From: DHVE2 group archaeon | GTDB taxonomy: Archaea; Thermoplasmatota; Thermoplasmata; Thermoplasmatales; Aciduliprofundaceae | Assembly (NCBI GenBank): GCA_015523125.1 | Contig: WAKX01000014.1 | Coordinates: 45,386 to 109,385 of the forward strand | Direction: 5' to 3' | DNA length: 64,000 nt | Part shown: positions 16,768-25,640 of the stretch, piece after piece | Layout: every line of letters starts with the position of its first letter | Numbering within the stretch: position 1 is the stretch's first letter | Program-made: the position numbers and the translations under genes | Notes under the pieces: model-generated | Told to the model about the DNA's origin: nothing | The model's database searches: none | The model's input: only the letters and a program-made list of their open reading frames with translations

Positions 16768-19700
16768 GTGAAAAAAAGCTTCGTGGACAGGGAAAGGGAA
16801 CTGAATCGCATTTATTCCAATTTCGAAAGGACAAAAAGGGGCGAGGGCCGAGTGGTTCTCTTGGAAGGCCCTGCGGGGATTGGAAAAAGTGCAATAACGG
16901 AAAAATTCAAATCAGAAGTAAGCGGCGTGGAAATCCTTGATTCTCGGGCCACAGTGGACATGAAATTCTCCCCGTATTACCTGTTCAAAGAGGCCCTGAA
17001 GGATTACGGAGATTTGAAAAGCATAAAGACCGAGCAGGAAAGGAGAAAAATCAAAGATATCAGTGAAGACTTAGTTGTGAGACCGAGAATGGTGTTCGTG
17101 GACGAGATAGAGAACGGCGCAGGGTACATGATTTTTCAGGAGATGAGAAAGGAAATCGAAGGGCTTTGCCTAACGGTTAGAATGCCCGAAAGCAAGGATG
17201 GGCTATGGCTCACTGAGACAAAGACTGAGAAGAAGAAGGTGAACCCCAGCAATCTGGAGTTCGAAGTTATTCCCCAAATATACGATTTTTTGGAAGGCGA
17301 CGAGGAGAAGGTTGTGTACATAGACAATATCAACTATCTAATTTACCTCAACGGCATAGATCGCGTGGTGGAATTTTTACACACCCTATACTCAATGAGC
17401 GGGGGGAAGCACGGGGTGGTGATTTCGGGAAGGTCAGAGCATCTTACCGAGGAGGAGAAGAGCAAGCTATTTTCATGTTTCGACGAAATTCTATCATTCG
17501 AAATAACCAAAGAGAGAAAGAAACCCTCTCTTATTTTAGTGAGTTCCATCGAAGACGTTAGCGCCAGAAAGAAAGTTGTGTTCTCATCGAAGATAGGTGA
17601 GGGAGATTACACCATAGGAGAAGCACCTTTGAATCCGCACCGCTTAGATTTTGAAATCTTCGAAACCATATCCAGAGAGATGGAGAATGGAAACAACGTG
17701 GTTTTAGATTGCATCCCCTACTTAGTGCATTACAACGGAATCCGCAAGATATACACCTGGATGAAGGCAGTAGCGGATTTCGCAGACAAGAATAACGTGA
17801 AAGTTTACGTGGTTACCAAATCCCTAAATGATGTATACGTGGATATGCTGAAAGAACTCGCGGATGAGTCAAAAATAATGAAACACATGAAATATGAAGA
17901 AGTCAAAGAAGTGAACGCAATAAAGTTCTACGATTCAATTTTGGGGTTCCTGGATTATAACTCCAAGAAAAAGCCCATCGTGATGATCCTCGAGGATCTG
18001 CAGTGGGCAGATAAAAGCTCTCTGGAGCTGTTCAGATATCTGGCGAGAAACATATCAAAAAGCAGAATATTCATACTTGCTACATACCGAGGGGAAGATA
18101 TAGTATGCGATGAGGAAACCGCGGAGATAATGGAGGACATTCAATCACTGGAGAACGTGGATCTCATCAGGATTCGAGGGCTCAGCAGGGAGAACCTTGC
18201 AAAGCTTTTGATGGAAAAAGACCCGTATCTCAAGGAGGAAAAAATCGAAAAGATATACGAGAAAAGCGAGGGAAATCCCCTTCTGGCTCTTTCTATCTTA
18301 GAGCATTTCAGCAAGGGGGGTATGCAGGTTCCAGAGACTATAAGGGAGAGCGTAGAGATGCAATTGGAGTCTTTAGACGATAGAACTCTAAATTTTCTAT
18401 GGGTGCTCTCGGCCATAGGTGAGTACGCACCTCTGGACGTGGTAAAATCCATATACCCCAAGTGGAAAGAGAGATTGAAAAAGGTCGATGGGAAATTCGT
18501 TGAATACAAAGAAGAAGGGATAAGGTTCAAATACAGCATATACCGAGAAATCATATACAAGAGCGCATCGAAAGATGTGCGCGTGGATATCCACCGTAAA
18601 TTGGGGGAGATTTACGAGAAGAGGAACATAGTGGAGGCGGCGAAGCATTATTACATTGCAAAGGATTTGAAAGCATTAAACCTATTGAAAAAGGCCGCCG
18701 ACGAGAGCCTGAAAAATTTGGCACTCAGAGACACCGTGGATTATTACAAAATGGCACTCACAATAGCGAAGAAATACAGGTTGCAAAACGAAATAATCGA
18801 CATCTACAAGAGGTTGGGAGACCTATACATGATCTCGGGCGAATACCAGAAAGCCATAGATAATTACGAGAATTCCCTGAATTCCGGCAATCCTAAAAGT
18901 GTAGCCGTGGGCATAAAAATTGGAGAATGCTACGAGAGACTCGGTTTTTACGACAAGGCCCTTTTGATATTCTCCCAGTACAAAGATAAAGCAAAAGGAA
19001 TAGAAAAGGGGATTATTGCTGGTAAAATAGGGATTGTGAAATGGCATTTAGGGGATTTTGATGAAGCAAAGCAGTATTTGGAGGAATATCTCAAAATGGC
19101 GAAAAAATACAAAAGCGCCGAGGATGAGGCGGAAGCATACAGAAATCTCGCGATCATCTATTACTATTTCTCCAAGTACGACGTAGCCATCGAGCATGCC
19201 AAAAAAGCGCTAGATAAGGCAATAGAATCCGGGAAATACGACCTAATCGCAAACGCTTACAACGTTATAGGCGTGATTTACAACAGGCAGAACTTGATGG
19301 ACGATGCACTGGAGTACTTCAAAAAATATCTGGAAATAGCGGAGAAAATAGGAAATTACGACTACATATCCAAGGCGTACAACAATCTCGCAATCATATA
19401 CGACTACAAGGGAGATTACGAGAAAGCGAAAAACTACTATCTCCTATCGCTGGAGATGAATTACAAGTTAGGAAACAAGAGGGACCTGGCCATCTCGTAC
19501 AATAACTTGGCTGTTGTGGAGAGCGAGAACGGAGATTCCATGCAGGCCATTGAGTACCTCAAAAAAAGCTACAAATATGCGGAGGAAGTAGGAGATACGT
19601 ACAACATGTGCAGCTCGTACATAAATCTAGGCTCATTCTACCTCTCAGTGAGGTATTATACTGAGGCTAAAAGAAGTTTCAACCATGCGCTAAGTATAGC

Positions 19701-20238
19701 CAAGAGCGAGGGCTACCTTCCGGAAATAGTCAACATATACTCATATCTGGCAATAGTGGACATGGAAAAGGGAGACATGAAAAGCGCAGAAAAGAACCTG
19801 AACCTTGCAGAGAAGGCTCTGGAGAGTACCGAGGACATATACGCGGACATGATGGTGAGGGACACAAAAATCGAATACTTCATAAATATCGGAAAGATAG
19901 ACGATGCGGAAAACCTGCTGGAAGAAGCCATCAAAATTGCGGAAAAAATCAGCGATGAAGAAGAACTCGCGTTTTTGGACGCTTATCGCGCCAGATTGAG
20001 ATGTGCCCGGAAGGATTACAACAACGCAATAATATACTTCGAGAGAGTAATCGATTATTTCAAGAAGAAGAACAAAAAGAAGTGGATTGCAAACTACTAC
20101 GTAAGATACGCGGAATGCCTCCAGAACTTCAATAAGGAGGAGGCGAGAAAATACTACCAGTACGCATACACTCTCTATAAAAGCTTAAACAATCAGAGAT
20201 GGGCAGCCGAGATTGAAGAGAGATTGAAAAAATTGTGA
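16768..20238 (+). CDS. Large STAND-like NTPase with DUF835-like insertions and TPR tail
   Basis: This 1,156-residue protein begins like an AAA_16/STAND NTPase (FVDRERELNRI) with Walker A GPAGIGKS at 34-41. Walker B (MILEDLQWADKSS) appears only near 402-414. Between them lie about 290 residues resembling one good DUF835 domain (about 108-240; NGAGYMI, GLCLTVR, NINYLIYLNGIDRVVEFLHTL) and one degenerate copy (about 250-360; IPYLVHYNGIRKI). Winged-helix/linker sequence follows, then roughly a dozen TPR units from about residue 620. It probably acts as a nucleotide-switched signalling scaffold. The GTG at 16768 lies 25 nt after an ACATATAC box. Confidence 0.8.
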   Translation: MKKSFVDRERELNRIYSNFERTKRGEGRVVLLEGPAGIGKSAITEKFKSEVSGVEILDSRATVDMKFSPYYLFKEALKDYGDLKSIKTEQERRKIKDISEDLVVRPRMVFVDEIENGAGYMIFQEMRKEIEGLCLTVRMPESKDGLWLTETKTEKKKVNPSNLEFEVIPQIYDFLEGDEEKVVYIDNINYLIYLNGIDRVVEFLHTLYSMSGGKHGVVISGRSEHLTEEEKSKLFSCFDEILSFEITKERKKPSLILVSSIEDVSARKKVVFSSKIGEGDYTIGEAPLNPHRLDFEIFETISREMENGNNVVLDCIPYLVHYNGIRKIYTWMKAVADFADKNNVKVYVVTKSLNDVYVDMLKELADESKIMKHMKYEEVKEVNAIKFYDSILGFLDYNSKKKPIVMILEDLQWADKSSLELFRYLARNISKSRIFILATYRGEDIVCDEETAEIMEDIQSLENVDLIRIRGLSRENLAKLLMEKDPYLKEEKIEKIYEKSEGNPLLALSILEHFSKGGMQVPETIRESVEMQLESLDDRTLNFLWVLSAIGEYAPLDVVKSIYPKWKERLKKVDGKFVEYKEEGIRFKYSIYREIIYKSASKDVRVDIHRKLGEIYEKRNIVEAAKHYYIAKDLKALNLLKKAADESLKNLALRDTVDYYKMALTIAKKYRLQNEIIDIYKRLGDLYMISGEYQKAIDNYENSLNSGNPKSVAVGIKIGECYERLGFYDKALLIFSQYKDKAKGIEKGIIAGKIGIVKWHLGDFDEAKQYLEEYLKMAKKYKSAEDEAEAYRNLAIIYYYFSKYDVAIEHAKKALDKAIESGKYDLIANAYNVIGVIYNRQNLMDDALEYFKKYLEIAEKIGNYDYISKAYNNLAIIYDYKGDYEKAKNYYLLSLEMNYKLGNKRDLAISYNNLAVVESENGDSMQAIEYLKKSYKYAEEVGDTYNMCSSYINLGSFYLSVRYYTEAKRSFNHALSIAKSEGYLPEIVNIYSYLAIVDMEKGDMKSAEKNLNLAEKALESTEDIYADMMVRDTKIEYFINIGKIDDAENLLEEAIKIAEKISDEEELAFLDAYRARLRCARKDYNNAIIYFERVIDYFKKKNKKKWIANYYVRYAECLQNFNKEEARKYYQYAYTLYKSLNNQRWAAEIEERLKKL

Positions 20239-20247
20239 GGGTTCGTT

Positions 20248-20766
20248 ATGAAAATCGCGCTAACTGGCACACCTGGCACGGGAAAAACGAGCGTTGCGAA
20301 AATTCTGAAGGAAAAATACAGGGTAGTCAGTCTAAACGATTTTAAAGACCTGCGCCTATATTACGATGAACCCCGGGACACGTATGTGGTGGACATCGAA
20401 AAAATGAAAAAAGAAGTTGATAAGATTGAGGATAAAGAACCGGTGATAATAGAGGGACATTACTCCCAAGACATGAACGTGGACCTCGTGATAGTGCTCC
20501 GTTGTCATCCCGACGAGCTGAAAAATAGACTGAAAAAGAGGGGATACGGAGAGATGAAAATAATGGAAAACGTGGAGGCAGAGGCAATGGATATAATAAC
20601 CGAAGAATGCCTCTCCAAATTTCCGGATGAGAAGGTGTACGAAATAGACACCACATCCAGAACTCCGGAGGAAACAGCCGATGCTGTTGAAAAAATTATT
20701 AGAGGAGAAGGAAAAGAATTCCATAAGAGAATAAGCTACTTGGAGGAGATTCTAAAATGGTACTGA
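20248..20766 (+). CDS. Fap7/AK6-like adenylate kinase
   Basis: This 172-residue P-loop kinase has GTPGTGKTS at residues 7-15 and the DxE/EGHYSQ region of the Fap7/hCINAP family. Archaeal members bind ribosomal protein uS11 and take part in small-subunit maturation as well as showing adenylate kinase activity. The gene starts 9 nt after the NTPase gene and overlaps the next gene by 10 nt, so the three are probably one operon. Confidence 0.88.
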   Translation: MKIALTGTPGTGKTSVAKILKEKYRVVSLNDFKDLRLYYDEPRDTYVVDIEKMKKEVDKIEDKEPVIIEGHYSQDMNVDLVIVLRCHPDELKNRLKKRGYGEMKIMENVEAEAMDIITEECLSKFPDEKVYEIDTTSRTPEETADAVEKIIRGEGKEFHKRISYLEEILKWY

Positions 20767-21341
20767 ACAAATACCGCGGGAACGTTGATTCGGTGCTAAC
20801 CGCAATATCCAAGCCATTCGTGAAGATGAATCCGAACACAATCACAGCCATTTCCCTATTAATCGCCCTTCTAGCGGGGCTCTCATACTACTTCGATTTT
20901 CTACTCCTCTCCTTCGTTTTCATTCTTTTCTCTGCGATGCTGGACGCAATCGACGGCAAGGTTGCCCGATTGAGAAAAATCGCATCAAAAAAGGGAGACT
21001 TTTTAGATCACGCAATTGACAGATTTGCGGATACATTCATTCTTTTAGGCGTGATGTTTAGCCAATACGCAACTCTCTGGATAGGGGTGTTCGCCTTGGT
21101 AAGCGTTTATCTGACCAGCTACTTGGGAACTCAGGCGCAGGCAATCGGGCTGAAAAGAATATACGGAGGAATACTGGGCCGCGCGGACCGTCTCGTGATT
21201 CTCATGCTCTTACCAATAGTGCAGTTCTTCTGGTGGGGTTATTACTTCTCCGTGACGGACTGGGTTCTAATTTTATTCGCAGTATTAGGAGGAATCACTG
21301 TGGTTCAGCGCTTTGCGGCGATTTGGCGCGCGCTTTCTTAG
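20757..21341 (+). CDS. CDP-alcohol phosphatidyltransferase, probable archaetidylinositol phosphate synthase
   Basis: This 194-residue membrane enzyme joins a polar alcohol phosphate to CDP-archaeol in lipid synthesis. The family signature is complete: DAIDGKVAR followed by GDFLDHAIDR. About six hydrophobic segments are visible. Archaeal homologues of this length are usually archaetidylinositol phosphate synthases, but archaetidylglycerol phosphate or serine synthases share the motif. Its end overlaps the convergent priL by 47 bp. Confidence 0.85.
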   Translation: MVLNKYRGNVDSVLTAISKPFVKMNPNTITAISLLIALLAGLSYYFDFLLLSFVFILFSAMLDAIDGKVARLRKIASKKGDFLDHAIDRFADTFILLGVMFSQYATLWIGVFALVSVYLTSYLGTQAQAIGLKRIYGGILGRADRLVILMLLPIVQFFWWGYYFSVTDWVLILFAVLGGITVVQRFAAIWRALS

Positions 21342-22356
21342 CTCCTTCCTTCTTTATTTTGTAATATAGCAATGGATGAGTCATCCATGGTTTGAAGCAA
21401 AGCTTGTCCTTGGCCACATCTCTAACACAGAGGCCGTAGGCCCGCAGGGTTGCGCATTTGGGCACCTTATATTCTTTTCCCGATATCTCGCCGGTTATGT
21501 GGCGAATCTGATAAAGGGTCAGATCTTTTCTGAAATCCGGGACGGTGGCGAATATGTTGAGAATCTCGTCGTTGCTCATTCCAATCTGATGCAAAAATGC
21601 CACCATGGAAAAGCGGGCTTCGTGGGACACGTTCACCCCTTCCTTTATCTTGGCGATTATGTTCTTCATGCAGGGAGGAAACGCATTTATATCCACTTCC
21701 CCCAGATCCAAACGAGAATATGAGGAAACGTACTCGTCCTTCAAATTCCGTAGTTCTTCCAATTCATTTTTTAAGTACTTCTCCAGAATTTTCCTTTTAT
21801 CTTCCTGATTTTCCACATCCTCAACGAATTTCTCCACGAAGGCTTCTCGGAGAATCTTTATGAATTTATCCCGCGGAAGAGGGAGCCAGCCTCCCTTGAG
21901 TCTCTGGCGCACGAGGCGAAAATCGTCGGTGCTGAAATTTTTCGCATACTTGATGAAATCGATGAAATAAACCTCGTACTCCTCTTTATTTTTTCTAAAT
22001 TTTATACCCAGTGATTTCGCCACTAACTCGATGTCCTCCGGCACATCCTCCAGATTCCTCTCCAAACGGTCTCTCTCGATGTTCGCAAAGCGCCTAGTTA
22101 CCAACGGGTCATCCAAAGCGATGAGATACATTTTGGCCACGATGAACGAGAGAAAAATAGTTTTGAGGGCAAAATCTCCTCGAGGCGTGGGAAAATCCAC
22201 TTTCTCTCCGGTCAAAGAAGAACGAACTCGTGAATAACCCAAATTTCGCGCGTCTTCAAATTCATCGGAATTCAACAATGAATCGAGGGATATGTCCTTC
22301 AAGTATTCTCTTGCCTCGGGGATAAAAGGGTATCTGGCGATTTTGCGGAGATTCAT
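21295..22356 (-). CDS. priL: DNA primase large subunit PriL
   Basis: This 353-residue regulatory subunit of the archaeal/eukaryotic primase pairs with PriS to make RNA-DNA primers. The C-terminal domain holds the four cysteines of the 4Fe-4S cluster (one in FPPCMKN, one in KCATLR, one in YGLCVRD, one in DKLCFK). The ATG lies only 4 nt downstream of the tRNA-His 3' end on the same strand, so primase mRNA is probably released by tRNA processing. The C-terminal tail is short and basic. Confidence 0.93.
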   Translation of the reverse strand: MNLRKIARYPFIPEAREYLKDISLDSLLNSDEFEDARNLGYSRVRSSLTGEKVDFPTPRGDFALKTIFLSFIVAKMYLIALDDPLVTRRFANIERDRLERNLEDVPEDIELVAKSLGIKFRKNKEEYEVYFIDFIKYAKNFSTDDFRLVRQRLKGGWLPLPRDKFIKILREAFVEKFVEDVENQEDKRKILEKYLKNELEELRNLKDEYVSSYSRLDLGEVDINAFPPCMKNIIAKIKEGVNVSHEARFSMVAFLHQIGMSNDEILNIFATVPDFRKDLTLYQIRHITGEISGKEYKVPKCATLRAYGLCVRDVAKDKLCFKPWMTHPLLYYKIKKEGAKKARAKSPQSAEPQ

Positions 22357-22360
22357 TCAG

Positions 22361-22488
22361 GGCCGGGACCGGGATTTGAACCCGGGTCAGGGGATTGCCG
22401 CAACCCCTTTCTTTCCAGCTGAAGCCGCTTTCTTCCTAAGAAAGGGGCCCCCACAGTCCCCCAGGATAGCCCCTACCCTATCCCGGCC
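22361..22488 (-). tRNA. tRNA-His (GUG) with a 55-nt intron
   Basis: Exon 1 is 22488-22451 and exon 2 is 22395-22361. An extra G at position -1 is encoded and pairs with C73, the identity element for histidine. The acceptor is GCCGGGA/TCCCGGC, the T arm CCGGG-TTCAAAT-CCCGG, the anticodon stem GGGGA/TCCCC and loop CTGTGGA with anticodon GTG. The intron (22396-22450) sits at 37/38 and contains CTTTCTT-AGG-AAGAAAG, a perfect 7-bp hairpin. A CATTTATG box near 22515 is the likely promoter. Confidence 0.95.
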
Positions 22489-22529
22489 ATGCGTGTGGGA
22501 AATGGCAAATCATACATAAATGTTTTTTC

Positions 22530-23591
22530 TCAATTCAGCTTCACCCGCTCCACCTGCAATCGATCCCATGTGGGATACTCTTCGACCTCGTACGCTTCCC
22601 ACGGGAGCTCTAAAGCTATTTCTTCGAGTATGTACGGAGAGATTTCCACTCTATTTCTCTCTCTGTTTATCCCCATCAAATTCTCCGGCACCTGAAAATT
22701 CTCCCTGAGATATCGGTAAATTTCCTCTAAATTATCTCCAAGAATTACTCCTAAAATCAGAGTGGCATCGTCGGTGAGCTCCTCGTACTCCTTCTTAATA
22801 TTTTTTCCTCTCCGCATTAATCGGCGACGCATCTGAACCCCATCCTTGAAAGAAGAGGAGCAATAATGAACAATGATGTCCCAATCCATGTCCACAATTC
22901 TGTAAGCGACTTCTTCGCTGCCCTTAACCGCCGAGGACACATCGTTTTTCGGCTCGTAGCCTCTCTCATTCAATTCGCGGTAGTTCGTCTCCGAGAATTC
23001 GAGTTCGTTTAGATTCACAAACACACCTTTCTCGTTTGCGAATTTTACCAATTCCACCAGCTCTTTTTCCATATCTGGAAGAACGGGAACTTCGATGCCC
23101 ACACTCATACCAGATTCGAGAGACCAGTCTATCCTCTTCTCGTATATGCTTCCCGGCATTTTCGTCCAGAGCTGCGGCGGGGGATGAAATCGGATTTCGT
23201 CGAGGCCAGCATTCGCTAATTTCTCTATCTTCTCCTTGCTTCCGGATGCTGTGTAGAGATGAATGTGATGCTCTTCCCCAAAATTATCCTTGAGGAGATG
23301 GATATAGTGCACCACGCGATCCACCATCTCCATGGGGTCTCCCCCCGTAATTCCAGTGCCCTTGGCTTCGATGAGCCTTGCCTCCAGAAGAATATCTTCA
23401 TCGCTGTGCACGGGCATCTCGTCCGCAAAAATCACGTCTCGATTCATCTTCTCCCTGCTCAGTGGGCAGTAAAAGCACCCCGCATGGCATATTCCCGTTA
23501 CGAAGAGAACCATTTTGGCGCCTTCTTCGCATAGCTTGCAGCCTTCCACCACCGGTTTGTTTGTGGCAGAACCGTTGGGCAGGATTATCAT
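22530..23591 (-). CDS. COG2108-family radical SAM protein
   Basis: This 353-residue protein has the CxxxCxxC cluster as C35, C39, C42 in GICHAGCFYCPLS, preceded by another pair (GCKLCEEG). A TGITGGDP box follows. It belongs to an uncharacterised archaeal group related to pyruvate formate-lyase activating enzymes; the substrate is unknown. A TTTAAATA box (minus, 23614-23621) lies 25 nt before the ATG at 23591, favouring that start over an upstream TTG. It is divergent from the Lrp-type gene. Confidence 0.85.
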   Translation of the reverse strand: MIILPNGSATNKPVVEGCKLCEEGAKMVLFVTGICHAGCFYCPLSREKMNRDVIFADEMPVHSDEDILLEARLIEAKGTGITGGDPMEMVDRVVHYIHLLKDNFGEEHHIHLYTASGSKEKIEKLANAGLDEIRFHPPPQLWTKMPGSIYEKRIDWSLESGMSVGIEVPVLPDMEKELVELVKFANEKGVFVNLNELEFSETNYRELNERGYEPKNDVSSAVKGSEEVAYRIVDMDWDIIVHYCSSSFKDGVQMRRRLMRRGKNIKKEYEELTDDATLILGVILGDNLEEIYRYLRENFQVPENLMGINRERNRVEISPYILEEIALELPWEAYEVEEYPTWDRLQVERVKLN

Positions 23592-23707
23592 GATTCCACC
23601 CAATAAGTGCTCGTATTTAAATTCTCTCAGAATTGGGCACGCTTAAAATGACTGAAATGAAAAGTTTAAATACGAAAAACGTAATCATCTTCACGAAAGG
23701 TGATAAC
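23592..23707. promoter_or_regulatory. Divergent promoters of the COG2108 and Lrp-type genes
   Basis: Two TTTAAATACGA boxes face away from each other: minus strand at 23614-23621 and plus strand at 23665-23672. The minus one serves a leaderless start; the plus one gives a short leader containing AAGGTGAT (23697-23704) for the regulator. An Lrp-type protein binding here could control both, which is inferred. Confidence 0.65.
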
Positions 23708-24211
23708 ATGAGCGGACCAAAATGCGGATTAATTGACAGGTGGAAGTCCTTTGATAAGAATCTTCTGCCGGTGGATGATTTGGATCTCTCAATTCTCTGC
23801 GCCCTCAGGGAGAATGCAAGAATATCTAACTTAGAACTCGCAAAACTGCTTGGGGTAAGCGAGGCAACCGTTAGAAGAAGGATAAAAATGCTGGAAGAGA
23901 AGGGAATAATCGGAGGTTATTCCGCCCTGATTAATTGCTATGCAATAGAGAACAGCATAAAGGCCTTCGTTTATCTCAAAGTGGATAAGAGGTACATCGA
24001 CAAAATTGCGGAAGAACTAATGAAGGAAAATCGCCTAATAACGTTGTACAGAATTCTCGGCGATTACGATTTGCTATGCGAGTGCCTGTTCCTAAGCATG
24101 AGAGAGCTCCAGGAATTCGAAGATAAAAAGCTTAAAAGGAATGAAATTCTGTCCACTGTGACCCACGTGGTTTCCAAGGCGTATAAGAAATGCGAGTGGG
24201 TCGGAATATGA
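23708..24211 (+). CDS. Lrp/AsnC-family transcription regulator
   Basis: This 167-residue protein has an N-terminal HTH (LDLSILCALREN, SNLELAKLLGVSEATVRRRI) and a RAM ligand-binding domain. The first 25 residues (with a cysteine, PKCGLIDRW) extend beyond the usual Lrp start. AAGGTGAT sits just before the ATG at 23708, so longer frames upstream are not translated. It probably controls itself and the divergent radical SAM gene. Confidence 0.85.
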   Translation: MSGPKCGLIDRWKSFDKNLLPVDDLDLSILCALRENARISNLELAKLLGVSEATVRRRIKMLEEKGIIGGYSALINCYAIENSIKAFVYLKVDKRYIDKIAEELMKENRLITLYRILGDYDLLCECLFLSMRELQEFEDKKLKRNEILSTVTHVVSKAYKKCEWVGI

Positions 24212-24249
24212 TGCGAAAGGATTAAGAATTTCAAACATATCATCGGACA

Positions 24250-24984
24250 ATGAAATTAGCCGCCGTCATGGTGTTCATCATACTGGCATCTTACGTTAAT
24301 TCACCCGCTCATGTGCCAAATTTCGATAATTTTCACACACCCGTGCTGAAGCCGGGGGAGAGTGGGATATTCAACTTTACCATAGAAAACAGATACGTGA
24401 ACCCAATGCACCACGTTGTTTTGGAAATCGGAATATACGAATGGGCCACCGAGCAGGATCACGCCATGATAGAGAAAGTTGCAAATCATCCGGTAATTCA
24501 GGAAAGCGGCAAGGTTAATTACACCATGGAGATTGGCACCATATATCCGGGAGTGAATTGGACCGTGGAATTCCACATCCAAACCTACGGGGGAACTCCC
24601 GACGGAGTTTATTTCGTTCGATTCCACATCTCATTCGAGTACAACTCCTCCAATTACATGATGTGGTCCCGGGGCTATTTCTCTAATGAAGTCTGGGACA
24701 ACGCAACCCAGAATCATACTTTGAACTTGGAGTATCTCTCGCAGGCGCTCGGGAAACCCGTGGACGGCATAGTGCCCGACTCTTCATTCAGCGTGAAAAG
24801 CGACCTCACATGGATTCTCTACGTTCTTATAGGCATAACAGCGGCGGTTGGATTCCTGGCGCTCTACACTTATTTGAAAGAGGAGCAGATTTCCAATCCC
24901 GCGGACGAGAAATACTACGAACTGAAAGGGAAATACAAAGAGTTAGAGAGAAAACTCAAAAAGAAGAAAAATCAGAAGCCGTAA
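24250..24984 (+). CDS. Secreted, membrane-anchored surface protein
   Basis: This 244-residue protein has a signal peptide (1-20) and an extracellular beta-rich domain of about 180 residues with several N-x-S/T sites and the phrase GESGIFNFTIENRY, typical of NEW3/CARDB-like folds. One membrane helix (ILYVLIGITAAVGFLALYTYL) precedes a cytoplasmic coiled coil rich in K and E. It resembles the layout of the large protein at 5.9 kb. The function is unknown. Confidence 0.7.
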   Translation: MKLAAVMVFIILASYVNSPAHVPNFDNFHTPVLKPGESGIFNFTIENRYVNPMHHVVLEIGIYEWATEQDHAMIEKVANHPVIQESGKVNYTMEIGTIYPGVNWTVEFHIQTYGGTPDGVYFVRFHISFEYNSSNYMMWSRGYFSNEVWDNATQNHTLNLEYLSQALGKPVDGIVPDSSFSVKSDLTWILYVLIGITAAVGFLALYTYLKEEQISNPADEKYYELKGKYKELERKLKKKKNQKP

Positions 24985-25640
24985 TTCAGGCGATCCGCTA
25001 AAGATTCAGGAAGACCTGCATCTATTGTTTTTCTCTGAACCTCGGCGATATCGTATTCAACCCGTCTTATCTCGAATTCCCACTTCTTAAGGTCAATGAG
25101 TGCGTAGGAAGCTTTTGGATTTCCGTCCCGGGGCTGTCCCACCGCTCCCGGATTTATTATGGCCTTATCTCCGTAATCCACTATAACGGGGATATGAGTG
25201 TGACCGAGAATAAGAACGTCCGCATCATCGTATTTTAGGAGATCCTCATCCAAATTCGTGGGCATGAGGTAAAAATCCTCGTCGAAAGGTGCGCCGTGAT
25301 GGAGCGCCACCCTTTTTTTGTGAATTGTTAGGAGCATATTATCACGTAGACTCGCGAGGTACTGCAAATTATCGTATTTAATATGTTCTATTGTCCATTC
25401 CACCGCCTTCTTAGCGCTTGGATTGAAGTTGAAATGATCCTTCTTCACAACGGCCCTGTCATGGTTACCACGGATGCACCATGCCTTCATCTTTTTTATC
25501 TCCTCTACCACTTCATTAGGATAAGGGTAATAACCCACAAGGTCGCCGGCGCAGAGCACCGCTTCAACTTTGGGCATATCCCTCTTCACAGCCAGAAGTG
25601 CGGGTAAATTCCCATGTACATCAGAGATTACCGCCATCAT
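24972..25640 (-). CDS. YfcE/MJ0936-type metallophosphoesterase
   Basis: This 222-residue calcineurin-like phosphoesterase has all metal motifs: SDVHGN, GDLVGYY, GNHD, LHHG and GHTHIP. Relatives hydrolyse phosphodiesters or phosphoprotein substrates with broad specificity. Its start (ATG at 25640 or 25637) lies inside the 3' end of queF, an overlap of about 20 bp, so it is translated with queF. It ends 13 nt inside the convergent surface-protein gene. Confidence 0.88.
   Translation of the reverse strand: MMAVISDVHGNLPALLAVKRDMPKVEAVLCAGDLVGYYPYPNEVVEEIKKMKAWCIRGNHDRAVVKKDHFNFNPSAKKAVEWTIEHIKYDNLQYLASLRDNMLLTIHKKRVALHHGAPFDEDFYLMPTNLDEDLLKYDDADVLILGHTHIPVIVDYGDKAIINPGAVGQPRDGNPKASYALIDLKKWEFEIRRVEYDIAEVQRKTIDAGLPESLADRLNYGF

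Noticed and set aside
22396..22450. Repeat-like sequence near 22.4 kb as a mobile element
   Set aside because: It is fully explained as the tRNA-His intron; no transposase or flanking duplication is present.
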